Source of the DNA: Aralia elata
Lineage: Eukaryota > Streptophyta > Magnoliopsida > Apiales > Araliaceae
Length of the DNA: 64,000 bases
Assembly: GCA_034770075.1 (NCBI GenBank)
Contig: CM068387.1
Coordinates: 79,795,971 to 79,859,970 of the forward strand
Direction of reading: 5' to 3'
The first letter of the stretch is position 1, and every line of letters starts with the position of its first letter. A program made the translations under genes and the position numbers. A model generated the notes under the pieces. The model saw only the letters and a list, made by a program, of their open reading frames with translations. It did not search any database and was not told where the DNA came from. Shown here piece by piece: positions 36,831 through 49,857 of this stretch.

Positions 36831-37951
36831 AATTTTGAATGATTGAATCAACGAACTGAAGCAAAAATTAGGCCAAATATTTTAATCAATATTTATCCAA
36901 AATAAAAAATGATTACTTAAAAGAAGTTAAAAGTTAACAAGTATTTATAAATTCTTAATTTGCAAATATCAAAAATCAAATATTAATATCCAAAAAGTCT
37001 TTCAAATCTTCAAGTATGAATTTTCAAAATCGATAGGAAATATTTTTAATTCAAAAGGAATGCAATAAATTAATAATTAACTTTTGAATACAATAAATCT
37101 TGAGAATTACTTTATAACAAATTTATAATTTTCATAATTTTATTGTTTAAAAGTTAAAATTAATAAATTAACTACGAGATCAAATGCTTAAAGCCATTAA
37201 AAGACATCGTTTCATTTTTTTAAAAAAAACTTTTTTGCTTGTTTTAATTTAAATTAATAACTCATTTTAATTTCATGCAAACGACATTGTGACATATTAT
37301 TTAATTAATTAATTGGATTATTAAACACCATTTTTTACACTAAATATGATTACTTAATTGCATAAATCAAAGTTAGTCAATCGCTCTCTCTCATTCTCAT
37401 ATATATACCATAAGTCTGTAATACTAAAAAATTCAAAAAATTGTGAAATCAAGTTTGCACTTTTAAATATATAGTTAATAATTGATATAATATACAATAG
37501 TAATTGTACATTGACTATTAGTGAAGTCTCGGTACATTGACGATTTGATTTCTCTATTCTCTATTTCGATTTGACAATTTCAATAACTCATTAAATGTAA
37601 GTAAATGCATTGTATCATTCTTTAGGCTTTAATTAATGTCAAATTGTCATTGCATGATGATTAATGACTTTATTTATGTGATTTATGACATGAGTTATAA
37701 TTTATTAAATTATTAGTGATGTAAATTATAATAATTCAACAATCATTGTTAAAAAATTTATAAAAATATTAAAATTATTTTAATTAAATTAGAGGTGAAG
37801 AAGTACACATTATTATTTATTAATTATTTAATAAAAATGTATACTTACAATCAATTATCAAAAAATAAAATAAAAAGATGTTTTAAGTAATAAAATAAGA
37901 AAATTACTACAAATTTAACAATTATTGATAAGACAAATTTAGAATTTAATA

Positions 37952-38252
37952 CTCCCATATTTCTTTTTAAATGTCGTTTTAGAGAAGTGTTTCTGTTTCT
38001 TAATACTTATTATTTAAGAATTTCAATTAAGCATTAATTGTTTAATTTTCAATACCCCAAGTACTAAAATTAATTTTGTTTCTCTCACTATTTTCTATCC
38101 AATAAGTAACACTCTCTTATTCCAATCCAAAGATAATATTAACATTTAGAGTTATTTTTAATTAAAAACATAATATTAATTGTTTTTCTTAACATGTGTA
38201 TCCATTAATTTTAAAAAAACAAAAAACATAAGAGACTGAGGGACCGAGGGAG
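37952..38252. mobile_element. Stowaway-like MITE nested in the Mutator-like element
   Basis: The left end CTCCCATATTTC follows TA and the right end GGGACCGAGGGAG precedes TA. The ends match the CTCCCTCSGT class but are diverged; about 301 bp. Confidence 0.5.
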
Positions 38253-39568
38253 TATGAAATAACCAACTATTTTTATTTAGAATTTTAAAACATTAAACAT
38301 GTAAGAAATACATCTCACGAGCTACTCGCAAATAACTCGAACCAAACTCGAGCAAGTTGAACCAAATCGAACTCGAACAAGTTGAATCGAACCGAACTCA
38401 AACTCGAACATGTCGAACCGATCCGAACTCGAACAAGTTGAATCGAACCGAACTCGAACATGTCGAACCGAACCGAACCCAAACTGTTTGTGAACATAGT
38501 CGAACCGAACCACATCGTTCGCGAACATGTTCGATCGAGCAATCGAACGGAACATTATGTACGAACTCGATTCGACTAGGTGATCAATTCGAACTCGAAC
38601 CGAACTCGAACCGAACCGAACCGGTTCGCGAACAGTTCGGTTCGTTTGCAGCCCTACATCTAAATGATTAATCATCTGCTTCCGGAAGAAATTGAAGAAT
38701 TTCTTGGGAATCCTACAAGATCCGTTCGTTCTTTTTTTCTGACAGATGGTCAGAACTTCATCTGGGTTTGAATCCTACTCAGTGTACAAGCACAAAGTTA
38801 AAATAATAATAAAATATTTCTCTTTTCTATTTATAACACTTTATAAAGATAGTCTTTTATAAAATATTGTTTTTTACTACTACTTGTATTTCATAAAAAT
38901 AGTCTTTTATTTTGTGATTTTAAGAAGTCAACTTGTGAATCTTAAAACTTTAAATTGATGCGAGTTAATTTAAAATTTGAAAATAACAAATTCATAACTA
39001 ATAATACTCACTTTTAATAGAGTTACAATATTCACTACTTAGACTAAAATCAAATGATTTTTACATAAATTTTAAATTTAAAAACATCATCGTAAATTAA
39101 CTTTAAAAAATCAAAAAATTACTCTATAATGACATTAATTTCACTAAATTTAATACGAGTTGTACTACATATTACGAGTTAGTTGTATGCAAGATAAGAA
39201 TTGTGCAAGTTGGTCAACTAAACACAGGTGACGCATGGTAATAATTGCCATATGAATCATTTCCCTTGAGATAAACTGATTCTTGAGTCAATTTCAAACT
39301 ATGATTCAAACTTTTATTAGAATAAAAACATCTCTATACACCAGTCAAGAGATCTAAAAGAGGACTAGTCCGAAAACAACTACAGAAGAAAGCAAACAAA
39401 CAATTAAACTTGGAGCATTCTAACTTTCTGTTACTTTGATACAACTCTCATTGTAGTACAAGGTTACAAGCTCTCAAACACTTATCTACATTGTGCCCCC
39501 ATCCATTCACAACCATGCAATCCTTTTTCTTCAAGGAATGACTTCGGTTTTGGAATATCATCCTTTTT

Positions 39569-42500
39569 CTACTCTGTGGCTGCAAGAACTGCTGGCCCTT
39601 CCACCTGAAATATGTAACATTAGCACCAACTTTATTAATAATCAATAGTAGTAGCATAATTAGACAATATGCTTTGTTTCCCTTTTTATCTTTCAATTTT
39701 TAGGATTAAGTTTTGGGATTTAATTGCAGATGCTCTTGTTTAATAAGTAAGTATAACCATTATTGCCAGTGATCTCCACTAAAGGAGTTGCACTTTGTTG
39801 ATTCCCAAAAATTATTAGCCAAAATGTAAAAAAGAGATGTCCTTTTCACTAGTTTTTCTTTCCTAGTGAAGAATCTTAAATGACACGGAGCTGCTAGAAG
39901 CCTCGAATAATGATGGTGGAAGTGATAATGATAATAAATAAAAGTCTTATCTAGAAGTTAGAACCAACAACTTTTTGTTGTTTTCCAACACTTCATTCCG
40001 ATTAAATAAGAGGAAAAATTGATGGAATATAAATCATATTTTGTTCTCGTTTCTAGAAAATGGTAGCGTGTTTTAGTACCAAGAATTTAGCTCCCAAAAA
40101 ATGGATACATAAAATTACTGAGCAAGTCGTTGTTATATAAATTAAGATATGAAATTACCATGTATTTAGCTCCCCAGATTTCTTCCTCGGGGGCAAAAAC
40201 AGCAGTGATCTTGTTCTTAGGATTCTCATAGCTTCTCAGTTGTCCATCTTCCGTTGAGAAGAAACATCCTGTATAATCCAGTCACAACATCATCAACAAG
40301 ACAAAGGGCTAAACAAATAATCCACTCGTTACAAAACTAGAGATATATTTTATTTTATAGACTGTTCCAAAAGAAAAAAGGATGCATTTTTATTTTAGAG
40401 CTATAAAATGCATATTCCTAGTTTACCATTATTTTTTAACAATCATTTTTAGCATCTCGCCACCATTACCAAATTCTTATAGCTAATATAAAGGGAACAT
40501 TAGGAAACATAAATTATACTTAAAATTCATTATTTTAGAAATATATCTATAATTTGAGAATGGAGGGAGTAAGTAAAACTGTAAACATAACAAAACTAAA
40601 TAGTTGTTACATATAGCTTTCAAGTTCTCCTGTCAAGATTGTTTTTGCAGTCTAATGGGTTGAAATAATAGACTGCTCATAATTAATAAAATATATCATT
40701 GATTAATGGACAAACACAAGATGCTTAGCCGACCAACCTTGAGGGAAAGAAGCAAGGGACTTGCCACAGGCACCTTTAAGCAAATCAGCATCATTAGCAA
40801 ATGCAACACATCCATCAGCAGTGATTCCCCAATACAAAGGAACCTTACCAGATTGATCCTGTCACAATTATACCAACCCAAATTAAAATATTGGTATGAC
40901 GAACTCAAGCTGTAATAAGGTTAAATAATTAATAAGACATTAATTGTCTGATGAATTACTTACAGCAGCCACAAACAATGTGGATTTTGACTTGTCAAAG
41001 ACTATGAAGGCAAAATTTCCATCAAGATGGCTAACAACATGGTTTGGAGGATAAGGTGCCCGGTCACGGAGAGCCTTGTAAGCCTCAATCACCAAAACCA
41101 CCTCGTTTGCAGACTTAGCTAGCCCGTATTGTTGCTTCAAGCTGCCTAAATTGTCAAGTGCACCCTCAAACAGGCAGAATATATCGTCCTTAACCGCGAA
41201 TGATCTGCCATTTCCATAACCAACGTTATCTTTTAGTGACCCTATAGTTTTGTTGAACTTGACATGAAACTCTCAGCATTAACAACCATATGGAGTCCAT
41301 CAAGGTATCAATAGCTAATCTAATTAGTTAAGAGTTCTATTTCTCATAGCCGAGTAATATTTCTAGCACAAAACGTATATACAGTGTGAGTTTGTTATAC
41401 ATTAAAAATTATATATAATTATTTTTTTACGCTGAAAATATCATTTTCATTCTTTTATCGTGTCGAGGAGTACAAGTAATACGTTTGATCAATATTCACT
41501 TGGGAGTTGAGAATGATTCCTCTCAACCAAATGGACGTACTATTAAATGAGTCTCCCTCGGTAGTCAACACATGTTAGGTGTTGATTTAGAACAAAGGAG
41601 AAATCAAGAATTGATTTTAATGTGGTACCATTTTGGTCTTATACTCGACAACAATTCAATAGAAATTTGGTGGAGTGGATGATACTTTTTAGGAAATAAA
41701 ATTTTACACAAACCCAGGGCAGTCTTTTTGTATAGTTGAGAAAATAGATATCTACAAGAAAACATCGAATTATAAACATGTGAGAGTACCTTATAAAATT
41801 CTTATTACCAAAAAAAAATAAAAAAAAAATAGCAAAATGGATCAGATTCAGAATCCCGAAAAGGAATCTATCTGTTTTGGTATTTTAGAAATGTAGTGTT
41901 AACTGCGTGGCAAGCATGCAGCAGTGGACCCTCAGAAACACCAAAATACTTTGTTGAAACTCTCATGGCCCACCTCTCATGCTTGCTTTGACATAATTGC
42001 ACGAACAATCATGACCGTCCACCTCAATTCTCAAGTTCTGTGCATAAACTGATAAAACACACCGATTGAGATGGAGACGAAAACAAAACAATCAGTTGCC
42101 AAAAAGAAAAGTAAAAAAAATTCAATCCTTAGTTTTGAATTATTTTTCCCCTTTATTTTGATGAAACTCAGAACCTGATAAAGAAATTCAAGTTGGAAAT
42201 GATCACTTAATATATATATATTGATTCATATCATATATTTACTATGAATATTTATAAAGCATACACTATTTATATCATTAAAAATAAAAAAAAACAATCA
42301 CTAAAAATCGACGTCTACTATTATTAGTAGCGGACGGTAAAAAAAATTTATAACTCTTTAAACCTAATTAATAAACTCTAAACCCTAATTTATAAATCAT
42401 ATATTATACACGGCTAATTAATAAACTCTAAACCCTAATTTTTTACCCTATATATTTTATAAAAATTCATAACAAATACATATCATATGATTCTCATATA

Positions 42501-43437
42501 TATATCATAAAAAGAACTCGGTAAGGACAATATGAAAACATAAAGAAGAGAAAGTACACATAAAACTCAATACCCATATTGTAATTATTATCACACACAT
42601 ATTGTAATTATTATCACACACGCCAAGGATTAGGTACGAGAATTATTATAAATCATGGAATAATCCTTCTAAAAAGAGCCTTATTTATTAAAATAAATTA
42701 AAAACATTTTTTTCTTTTTTACAAAAGTAATATAAAATGACGCAACATCACACTTTCAGTATTAATAAAAATACGAGCTAAAATTTCATATACTGTTAAC
42801 ACCAGAGGTGTTAGACTGCGTCATTAATTAATGAAGTACGTATTTATGTTGGTCAAAAATTATTTTTATTTTAATAAAGCATCATGATTCTAAATCTTTA
42901 TGTATACACGGCTAATGGATCAAATTTAAGCTCTAAAATATATCATTAATACTTGTAAATTTTGTTAGACAGATTATTATTTTTTTTTGGGGGGGTGGTG
43001 GGAGGGAGTAGTATTATTTTGACTAAAACTAAGAAAGAATATCTTAATACACATAAATCTACATGGTTAAAATATAGTGACAATTTTTTAGGAAAATTAA
43101 TATTTTCATAAATAAAAATATTAATTCTACACTGTCTTCTTCACATAATATAAAGAATCCACTCTCATATGAAAAAGGACATTGTGGAACTAATATTTTC
43201 ACGTGTGAAAATATCAATTCTCTTTTTCGGTTATAATTTTATTTTGTTTTTCCAAATTTGTTTTTCCTAATTTTTGAGTTCCAAACATACCCGAATTAAT
43301 TTCTTAATTATTTATGAGACTCAGAATCTTTAATCAATTATCCTGCTGCTATCAAAGTGTCATAATCGATCAGCTGTTTGTAGTTTTAGCAGATAGTTTT
43401 AATTTTAACTTGCCAATTACCAAATAATCTCATAGAA

Positions 43438-43479
<42 letters not shown>

Positions 43480-43769
43480 TTCAGTTCTTCATTATTTAAG
43501 CTAGGAGAATATTCAGAAAATGAAGTAAAACTTGAGTCTTTTGCCATTTTTATTATTTATATGTACCTGGGCTGTAAAGCTGACTGGTTATGGTGGGTAT
43601 AAGCCAATTGAGCGTCGTCGCCAATCTGCATGGACACCGCCGAGGGTTTACTTCCCAGGAACCTCTTCACCAGAGCTGCAGAGGTGATCTTCGGCGACGG
43701 TGTACGGCTGCCGGCAGCAACCAGCTCGTCCGGCGGTGACACAATTGAGCTACTAAAAACACCCAACAT
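39569..43769 (-). CDS. AILP1-like protein (DUF3700, YGL and LRDR motifs); 5 exons
   Basis: Exons (minus): 43769-43567, 41204-40964, 40858-40738, 40268-40159 and 39604-39569, joined in frame to 236 residues; I recall about 234 for the Arabidopsis aluminium-induced protein AILP1. It begins MLGVFSSSIVSPPDELVAAG and contains DDIFCLFEGALDNLGSL, the YGL motif (94-96), LRDR (113-116) in ALRDRAPYP, and the glutamine-amidotransferase-like core GNFAFIVFDKS...DQSGKVPLYWG. The family is related to the N-terminal domain of asparagine synthetase B, but the start is MLG rather than MC, so the nucleophilic Cys2 of true class II amidotransferases is absent; enzymatic activity is doubtful. Relatives (TSJT1, AILP1) are induced by aluminium, sugar starvation or stress. 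Intron 1 is 2.4 kb and has small tandem duplications. The last exon adds only VEGPAVLAATE. Confidence 0.93.
42363..42620. repeat. Short tandem duplications in AILP1-like intron 1
   Basis: CTAATTAATAAACTCTAAAC occurs at about 42364 and 42414 (50-bp spacing), and CATATTGTAATTATTATCAC occurs twice from about 42573 and 42598. The AAACCCTAA words look telomere-like but are only two and are part of the duplication. Confidence 0.75.
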
Positions 43770-43792
43770 GATTACTAATTAAATTTCTCTCT

Positions 43793-43835
43793 CTATATAT
43801 ATATACACACACAACAGACTATATATATATATAAT
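43793..43835 (-). promoter_or_regulatory. TATA-rich region upstream of the AILP1-like gene
   Basis: Two TATATATATA runs separated by an (AC)n stretch lie 25-65 bp above the ATG at 43769. One may serve as the TATA box, but the repeat nature prevents a precise call. Confidence 0.35.
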
Positions 43836-44226
43836 ACTGATCTATCTGTAGAGAGATTAAAATGAGGGGTTGGACATGGGAGAAAGATCGGCGAGGGATT
43901 TTTTTTATAGGAAGAAGAATGAGGTTAATATGGTCTTTTGGGTACTACTACTTTTTTTTTTAATCTAAATATCCACTGAAGGAAAAATAGAAAGGATGGC
44001 ACGTGGACTGGGACCCAGTAGGAAGCGATGATTACAGTGTCATACTCATACTGTCATGTCGTATAGCGAATTAGCAAGGTCTTTGAGTTTTTATCCAGTG
44101 CTGCTAATCTTTACGACTGAGGAGACTTTGTCGCATCAATTTGTGAGAAAAAGAAAAATAAAAGGGTTGTACCAAAATCACACGCACTGATTATTAGTTT
44201 TATGTTAACATGGCCCATAATTAATA

Positions 44227-44462
44227 TTCCATCCATCTCAAAATTAAAAATATAATTTAATTTTTAAAATTAAATAATAATATATTATATTTTAAATTAT
44301 TGTGAATTAATTTAATTTTAATTGATATAATTATTATAATTGTATAATATATAACAAAATTTATTAATTACAAAATTTATTTTATTCTAAATTTTTATAA
44401 ATTATATTAATTTTAAAATTTAATATATAATTGTTTGATCTATAATTTTGGAACTAAAAGAG
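44227..44462. mobile_element. Stowaway-like MITE, family B
   Basis: 236 bp flanked by TA; ends TTCCATCCATCTCAAAATTA and TTTTGGAACTAAAAGAG. Internal TTCTAAATTTTTATAAATTA and the surrounding sequence align with 56931-57181 and 62037-62592. Confidence 0.75.
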
Positions 44463-45621
44463 TAGGATACAAAATTAGAAACTCCTTGTTTGAAGGGTAA
44501 CTTTTGATCAAGTTCTCTCGAGTGTACTAGTCAAGTCAAAGTGTACAACTTAGACAGGATATCAAAACTAAACTTGGTTTTGTGTTTGAAGCCATTTTGG
44601 ACCAAACAAGTTGGACGACAAACAAAAAGTTGCATAAATTACAGTTTAGAAGCCAAGTAAGAATAATTTACCTAAATTACAATAGTTGTAATTGTCACGA
44701 CTAGTTGATTATAGTAATAGGAATAAATAACATAATTTTGTAATTTAAATGAGATGACGTAAAATGATAATCATACAAATGTATTATTCATCCTAAATGC
44801 ATAAATTACACAACTTGGTTCCGCTCTTAATTCGATTATTTTTCAAAAATCAACAATTGGGACGAATATCATTTTCTTTCCCTTTCATGCCCTAGATAAT
44901 GTACCAATTAAGACTTTAATCTCAATAACATGATACCAAATACGTGTGTATTGCTAATTTATTGGTAACATGGTTAATTAATTTAATACTAGTACATTAT
45001 TTGAGCTTAATATTCGTTGTCGTCGCTAAGATTATCAAGGATAAAATAAAAATGTGAACGCTGTTTGGAACAAAAACATTATTTATAAAATAATTGGCAG
45101 TTTGCATTAAAGAAAAAGAAAAAAAGAAATCAGTGGACGGATACAACTATCTACTATCCAAATCCGTGGATGGACTCAATTTTCCTGCGTTCTGATACCA
45201 AGAAACAAAACATACAAATACAAATAAAAATATACATAAATAAAGTTGGAACATTGAGGGGAAAGGAACCCAAATATTATCAGTTCACAATTGGCAATAA
45301 TATTATTATATATGATAATTTAATTTTAATATAAAAAGCCTTACTAATTTTGTTATCGTACATATTCAAACATGTGATCATGCACGATAATTAAATTAAA
45401 GAGACTTTTAACATTAAGACACATCGGGTTTGATAATTCTATTCTATTTTATTTTTGTTAGGACACATGTTGACATAATTTTTAGTAATATTTTTCTAAA
45501 TTTGTAAAAATTAGTATTAGAAATTCTGCTTAAACATGTTTCGTGTTAATTTTAGTATAAAAAGATTAAAAGTAATATGACTTTTCTTTGGAGGAAGGGA
45601 GACAGTACAACTGTTTTTAAA

Positions 45622-45883
45622 TATTATTTTTGTTACAAGTTATAATTAAGATCATTGTTGACTTTTAAAAGTTAATTTGTAACATTTTGAAATTCAAAGT
45701 TGAGATGATTCATTAAAAAATATGAAATAATAAATTTTACAATGAGTGATACTTTTATACAGAGTACTTTGTTCAGTATATATTGATTAAAATTAAAAAA
45801 AAATATGTTATTTTTGAATTTAAAAATATCTTAAATTAACTTTAAAAAGTTAATAATAATTTTATATTTTAAAACGGAAGGAA
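45622..45883. mobile_element. Stowaway-like MITE, family C, left end eroded
   Basis: The right end ATTTTAAAACGGAAGGAA precedes TA; the left part has AAGATCATTGTTGACTTTTA, which matches the family at 29935. The first bases of the left end are not recognisable. Confidence 0.55.
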
Positions 45884-46982
45884 TATATGTTTGTAAGTTT
45901 TATTTTTGAAAAAAATAAATAAAAGAGGAGAGAATTATATAATTTTTAAGATAAGTTGCCAAAAATCTCCCTTCTCATCTGTTCTCTTTCCAAGGGGAAA
46001 GAAAACTCAGAGAGTGCATTTCCTAGTCACCAAAGCAAAAAAGAATAAGTACTCGTAGTTTCTTTTTTATCTCTCTTAAAGATACTAATTAATTATGTGG
46101 GAGTAGAAGTTGGTTTGGTAACCGTTTTTGTTTTTATGATTTTGCTTTTTATTTCTGTTTTTATATGTTTATGTTTTTATTTACTTTCATTAATAAAAAT
46201 AAAAATCAGATAATATTGTCTGATAATTATATTTAAGTGTTAATTTTATTTTATTTTATGAAGAGATAGAGTTTAAATTTTTTTGCTGACAAGATTCGAT
46301 GTCTAAATCTCATTATAGTTGAAATGACTCATTGTGTTATCAAAATTGAAGAAACAATTTTTTTGTGTTTTTATTTTTTTGCTGTTAAATTGATTTTGCT
46401 ACCATTTTTTTTAAATAAAAATAGTTATCAAATAATATTTTTTGCTTCTAATTTCAAAAAAATAAAAATATAAACAAAAATTTGATAGCACAAACAATTA
46501 CCAAATGGGTAAGTTTCCATTAACTATGCTTCCGTCTGTTTCTTTGGGATGTATCAAGACCCTTTTTTATGCTGATGTTGCCTATAAACTTCTTTAATTG
46601 TATATTATGTATGCTTTGAAGAAACATGATATCGTATATAAAAACAGATGAGTAGTTTTATGTATTGCAATATTTTATAATTAAATTATAATTACAACTT
46701 ATGTACATATGCCAGATATATAAAAATTAAGAATAAACTCTACTTTAATTTATTATATTTTATTACACAGACTTTTATGTTGATCGCAGTCTAATTCCGT
46801 CACATATTTGTCGATATGCATTTTATTTTTTATATAAAATTATTTTGTGAATTTTATTTTTAGGATAATTATGATATTTAGTAAATATCAGATCAAGATA
46901 TATAAAAATTATTCACGGGTCAGTAGAGGTATGATATTAATTTAGAGACCAAATTTTGCAAAACTAACATGAAAAGAAAGTA

Positions 46983-47239
46983 CTCCCTCCGTCCCAAATT
47001 AATTGTTCAGTTTTGACTTTTTAAGTCAAATTGACTATTTTTAGAATTAATAATTAAGTATATATAAATATATTTTTAAAATTATAAAAATTGGGGTTAG
47101 TAATAAATTGTATATACTTTCTTTTGGTTATAATCTCTTCACCTATATTTTAGCAAAAATAGTAAAAAGATTAATTTTAAAAATGATTAATTTAATTTTA
47201 AAAAATTAAAATCAAGCGATTAATTTAGGACGGAAGGAG
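46983..47239. mobile_element. Stowaway-like MITE, family A
   Basis: 257 bp flanked by TA; left end CTCCCTCCGTCCCAAATTAA, right end AATTTAGGACGGAAGGAG. Its body matches the copy at 25124 closely. Confidence 0.88.
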
Positions 47240-47251
47240 TATAAAAAAAAA

Positions 47252-47319
47252 ATATGGGAGCAGGAGTGGGATAAGGTACGTGTAATATGGGAGCAGGAGT
47301 GGGATAAGGCACGTGTAAT
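47252..47319. repeat. 34-bp tandem duplication
   Basis: ATATGGGAGCAGGAGTGGGA followed by TAAGG(T/C)ACGTGTA occurs twice back to back. It starts 12 bp beyond the end of the Stowaway copy at 46983-47239. Confidence 0.85.
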
Positions 47320-48461
47320 GATTCCGAATGGATAAAACTCAACTCAACTAGTTGGTGAATGAATCTAACTGCCCATAGTATTGCTAGTGGCCCATTGTTA
47401 TGAATCTAAGTTGTCACATCTACCCTTGTACCTTTTTCTTTTTCTTTTTTTTAATAAAAAAGAAAACCAAATTTCATTCATTATTAAAATAGACTATATT
47501 TGGTGTCCAATTGTTGCAGCCGGGCTAGGTTCATATACTGCATTGGGATGATAAAATTTACTCTTTCATGTCTTAAAAGATAACTAAAAATATAAATATT
47601 TTTATCGTCAAAAAGATGAAATAAATTACATAAAATTAAAAAAAAATATGTTATTTAGTAAAACTCATTAGTAAAAAAAAATATTCATTATTTTATATAA
47701 TATTGTAGGACTAAGGATAAATTTAAAATTTTTTTACTCTCTTTTCTTTACTTTAACTTTTGTTAATATTTGTGTAATTGTATTTTACTAATCCTTTTTG
47801 GAACAGAAAAAGTAATAACTTTGTCCAATACTTGATACTCCGCGTATTCCAAAATATAATATTAATATTAAATTTTTAAAAATTAATTTAAAACAGTTCA
47901 AACTTAAAATAAATATAAATTAACTTTAATTTTAGATGATATAATTATAAAATTTGTAAACTATTTACGTAGTACTACTAATTACAATATTTATTATTTT
48001 CAATTACAATACCCTCATTTGTAAAATTTATAATTTTAAAAATATACTTTTATACCATATTTATCCTTACATATATTGAGTGTTTAGTTTAGAATGCTAA
48101 CATGATAATTAATTTGTAATGTTAAATTAAAGGGTATTATATTATTTTATACTATTATCGATAAAAATAAAACTTTATTTTCTTGTTCCTTGAATAATCA
48201 ATACCTTTTTATTGATTAACTGTTCGAGAGCATAATTTTTCGATAGGAAATATGAAGACTTAATGGGCAGATTTACCCATTTATTAATCCAATATTCACA
48301 ATGTAAAAATAAAGATAATCGTAGTGGAATAGTGGTTAATTTGTCATTTTTGGGGCCAAAAAGATAAACGTGTGAGATGAGAAAATCCAAACAAAGAAAA
48401 ATAAAATATTGTATATATAGAGTGTAAATCGATTCTACCAAAGATAAAATGAATGGGTAAT

Positions 48462-48695
48462 AACCACAACACTTGGCGCAGTGGTGCAAGTCGCCTTGGG
48501 AACGAACCGTAAACCTGGACGACTCAGGATCAATTCCCACTAGCAACATTTGAAGTGGCCACGGATCGCATTATTCAGGGTGACACCATGTCTTAGGCGG
48601 AGCCTATGCGCAAAGTCTGGTCCGGAGTGAGAGATTAGTCCGACCCGCGAGTTGAGAAACCCACATTATCAAAAATAAAAAAATAATAAAAAAAA
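48462..48695 (+). mobile_element. tRNA-derived SINE, copy 2
   Basis: It begins AACCACAACACTTGGCGCAG like copy 1, with A box TGGCGCAGTGG, B-box-like GGATCAATTCC and an A-rich tail. It is flanked by a duplication of 13-14 bp, ATGAATGGGTAAT, at 48449-48461 and about 48697-48709. The two copies diverge in the body (copy 2 carries an extra GGGTGACACCATGTC segment), so they inserted independently. Confidence 0.9.
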
Positions 48696-48977
48696 AATGA
48701 ATGGGTAATTACATTATTAACGGTGAGAAATGAGAATTCTCTATTCCAATTACGGGTTGAGATCGAGTCAATCCGACCTGTAAAAAACAGAAAAATCCCA
48801 AATATCCTTGACCAAAACTGGCACTAAGTGAAACCACAAATATTCACAACCACTACTAATTCTATTGATTAAGACTGGCACAAATTGCTAAGTGAAAGCC
48901 ACAAATTTCTTTCTATTCCATTGACCTTGGGGACACCTTCCCAATCGCAACAACGTTGATGCTGAGCTCTTTTAGAC

Positions 48978-49113
48978 GAACATAAAAATTAAATATAAGT
49001 GTATTTAAATTTTATTTATTTGTATTTTTAGTCATTATTGTAGATCAAAATATAAATAAATAAAATTTAAATACACTCGTATCTAAATTTTATATTTAAT
49101 TTTTATGTCTTTG
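48978..49113. repeat. Inverted-repeat element
   Basis: CATAAAAATTAAATATAAGT...TATTTAAATTTTATTTATTTG is followed about 40 bp later by its complement, ending TATTTAATTTTTATG. The arms are about 50 bp; no clear target duplication. Confidence 0.6.
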
Positions 49114-49608
49114 TGAGGTTGATCGAGATTGATACTGACATCTTAATTCACATATACCCATTTGGCTTATTGTTCGTGTCATGTGTGAAAGTGGAGACTT
49201 ATGTTGTCATATCCAACATAATTATATTAGTAATTTTGTTGAATCTGTCCCATTTCTAGTGTCATCTGTTGATATGTCCATGTCTAGTTCTTTGAAAATT
49301 CAGGGTTTGGAATCTACCTTTTGGTTCGTGGCAATATGGATCCCAGTGATATAAATTAAGAAATTATGATATTGTCTTATGGGTTTATTTACTGACATTT
49401 TTTTCTTCTTGAAGTTCATATGTATTTGTAATTGAGCACCTCATCTTTTAATTATGCAATTCTAGCTTTTTAAGTTTAATTTGTAACATGACCCAACTAA
49501 TTAGATTCGACTAGAAACTTAAAATGAAATGTAATGTCACCTATTACTTATTTGACTGATATTACATATGTCGAGTCGGTATTTTGCGACCAGTTACAAT
49601 AAAAAATA

Positions 49609-49857
49609 TTCCCTCTGTCTCCAATTAACTTCTTAGTTTTGACTTTTTTTAGTCAAATTGACTATTTTTAAAATTAATAATTAATCATATATAAATATTT
49701 TTTTAACATTATAAAATTTGGTATTAGTAGTAAATTGTATATACTTTCTTTTGGTTACAATCTATTCACCTATATTTTGGCAAAAAAATTAATTTTAAAA
49801 ATAGTCAGTATGACTAAAAAAAGTCAAAACTAAGCGGTTAATTTGGGACGGAGTGAA
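49609..49857. mobile_element. Stowaway-like MITE, family A
   Basis: 249 bp flanked by TA; ends TTCCCTCTGTCTCCAATTAA and TTAATTTGGGACGGAGTGAA. More diverged than the other two copies of this family. Confidence 0.82.

Larger units (their letters stand above)
36479..38655. mobile_element. Non-autonomous DNA transposon with GAACCGAAC terminal arrays (Mutator-like)
   Basis: A 2177-bp unit starts AGGCTGCAAACGATCCGAAC and ends GTTCGGTTCGTTTGCAGCCCT, an imperfect terminal inverted repeat. The flanks ACATATAAAT (36469-36478) and ACATCTAAAT (38656-38665) look like a 10-bp target duplication with one change, fitting a Mutator-like element. Both ends carry arrays of TCGAACCGAAC-type repeats, in complementary sense overall. 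No transposase is visible inside. A Stowaway-like MITE (37952-38252) is nested in the right half. Confidence 0.75.
35141..39568. other. Intergenic region between NF-YC 5' end and AILP1-like 3' end
   Basis: The only clear structure is the 2.2-kb element at 36479-38655. The rest is AT-rich. The open frames at 36352-36851 and 38315-38675 come from the repetitive GAAC arrays of that element and are not genes. Confidence 0.55.

Noticed and set aside
36352..36851. Several open frames giving repeated MFANMTMFAN-like or REHGHVREH-like peptides
   Set aside because: They are read from the tandem TTCGCGAA array of a transposon and look alike in many frames.
38315..38675. Open frames rich in Phe-Gly-Ser or Asn-Arg-Thr repeats
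   Set aside because: Produced by the GAACCGAACTC arrays at the right end of the same element.
42359..42445. Telomere-like AAACCCTAA words
   Set aside because: Only two occurrences, explained by one 50-bp tandem duplication in an intron.
43089..43215. Possible relative of the 10650-10790 MITE (AATATTTTC ... GAAAATAT motifs)
   Set aside because: Similarity is limited to short AT-rich words and no target duplication is visible.
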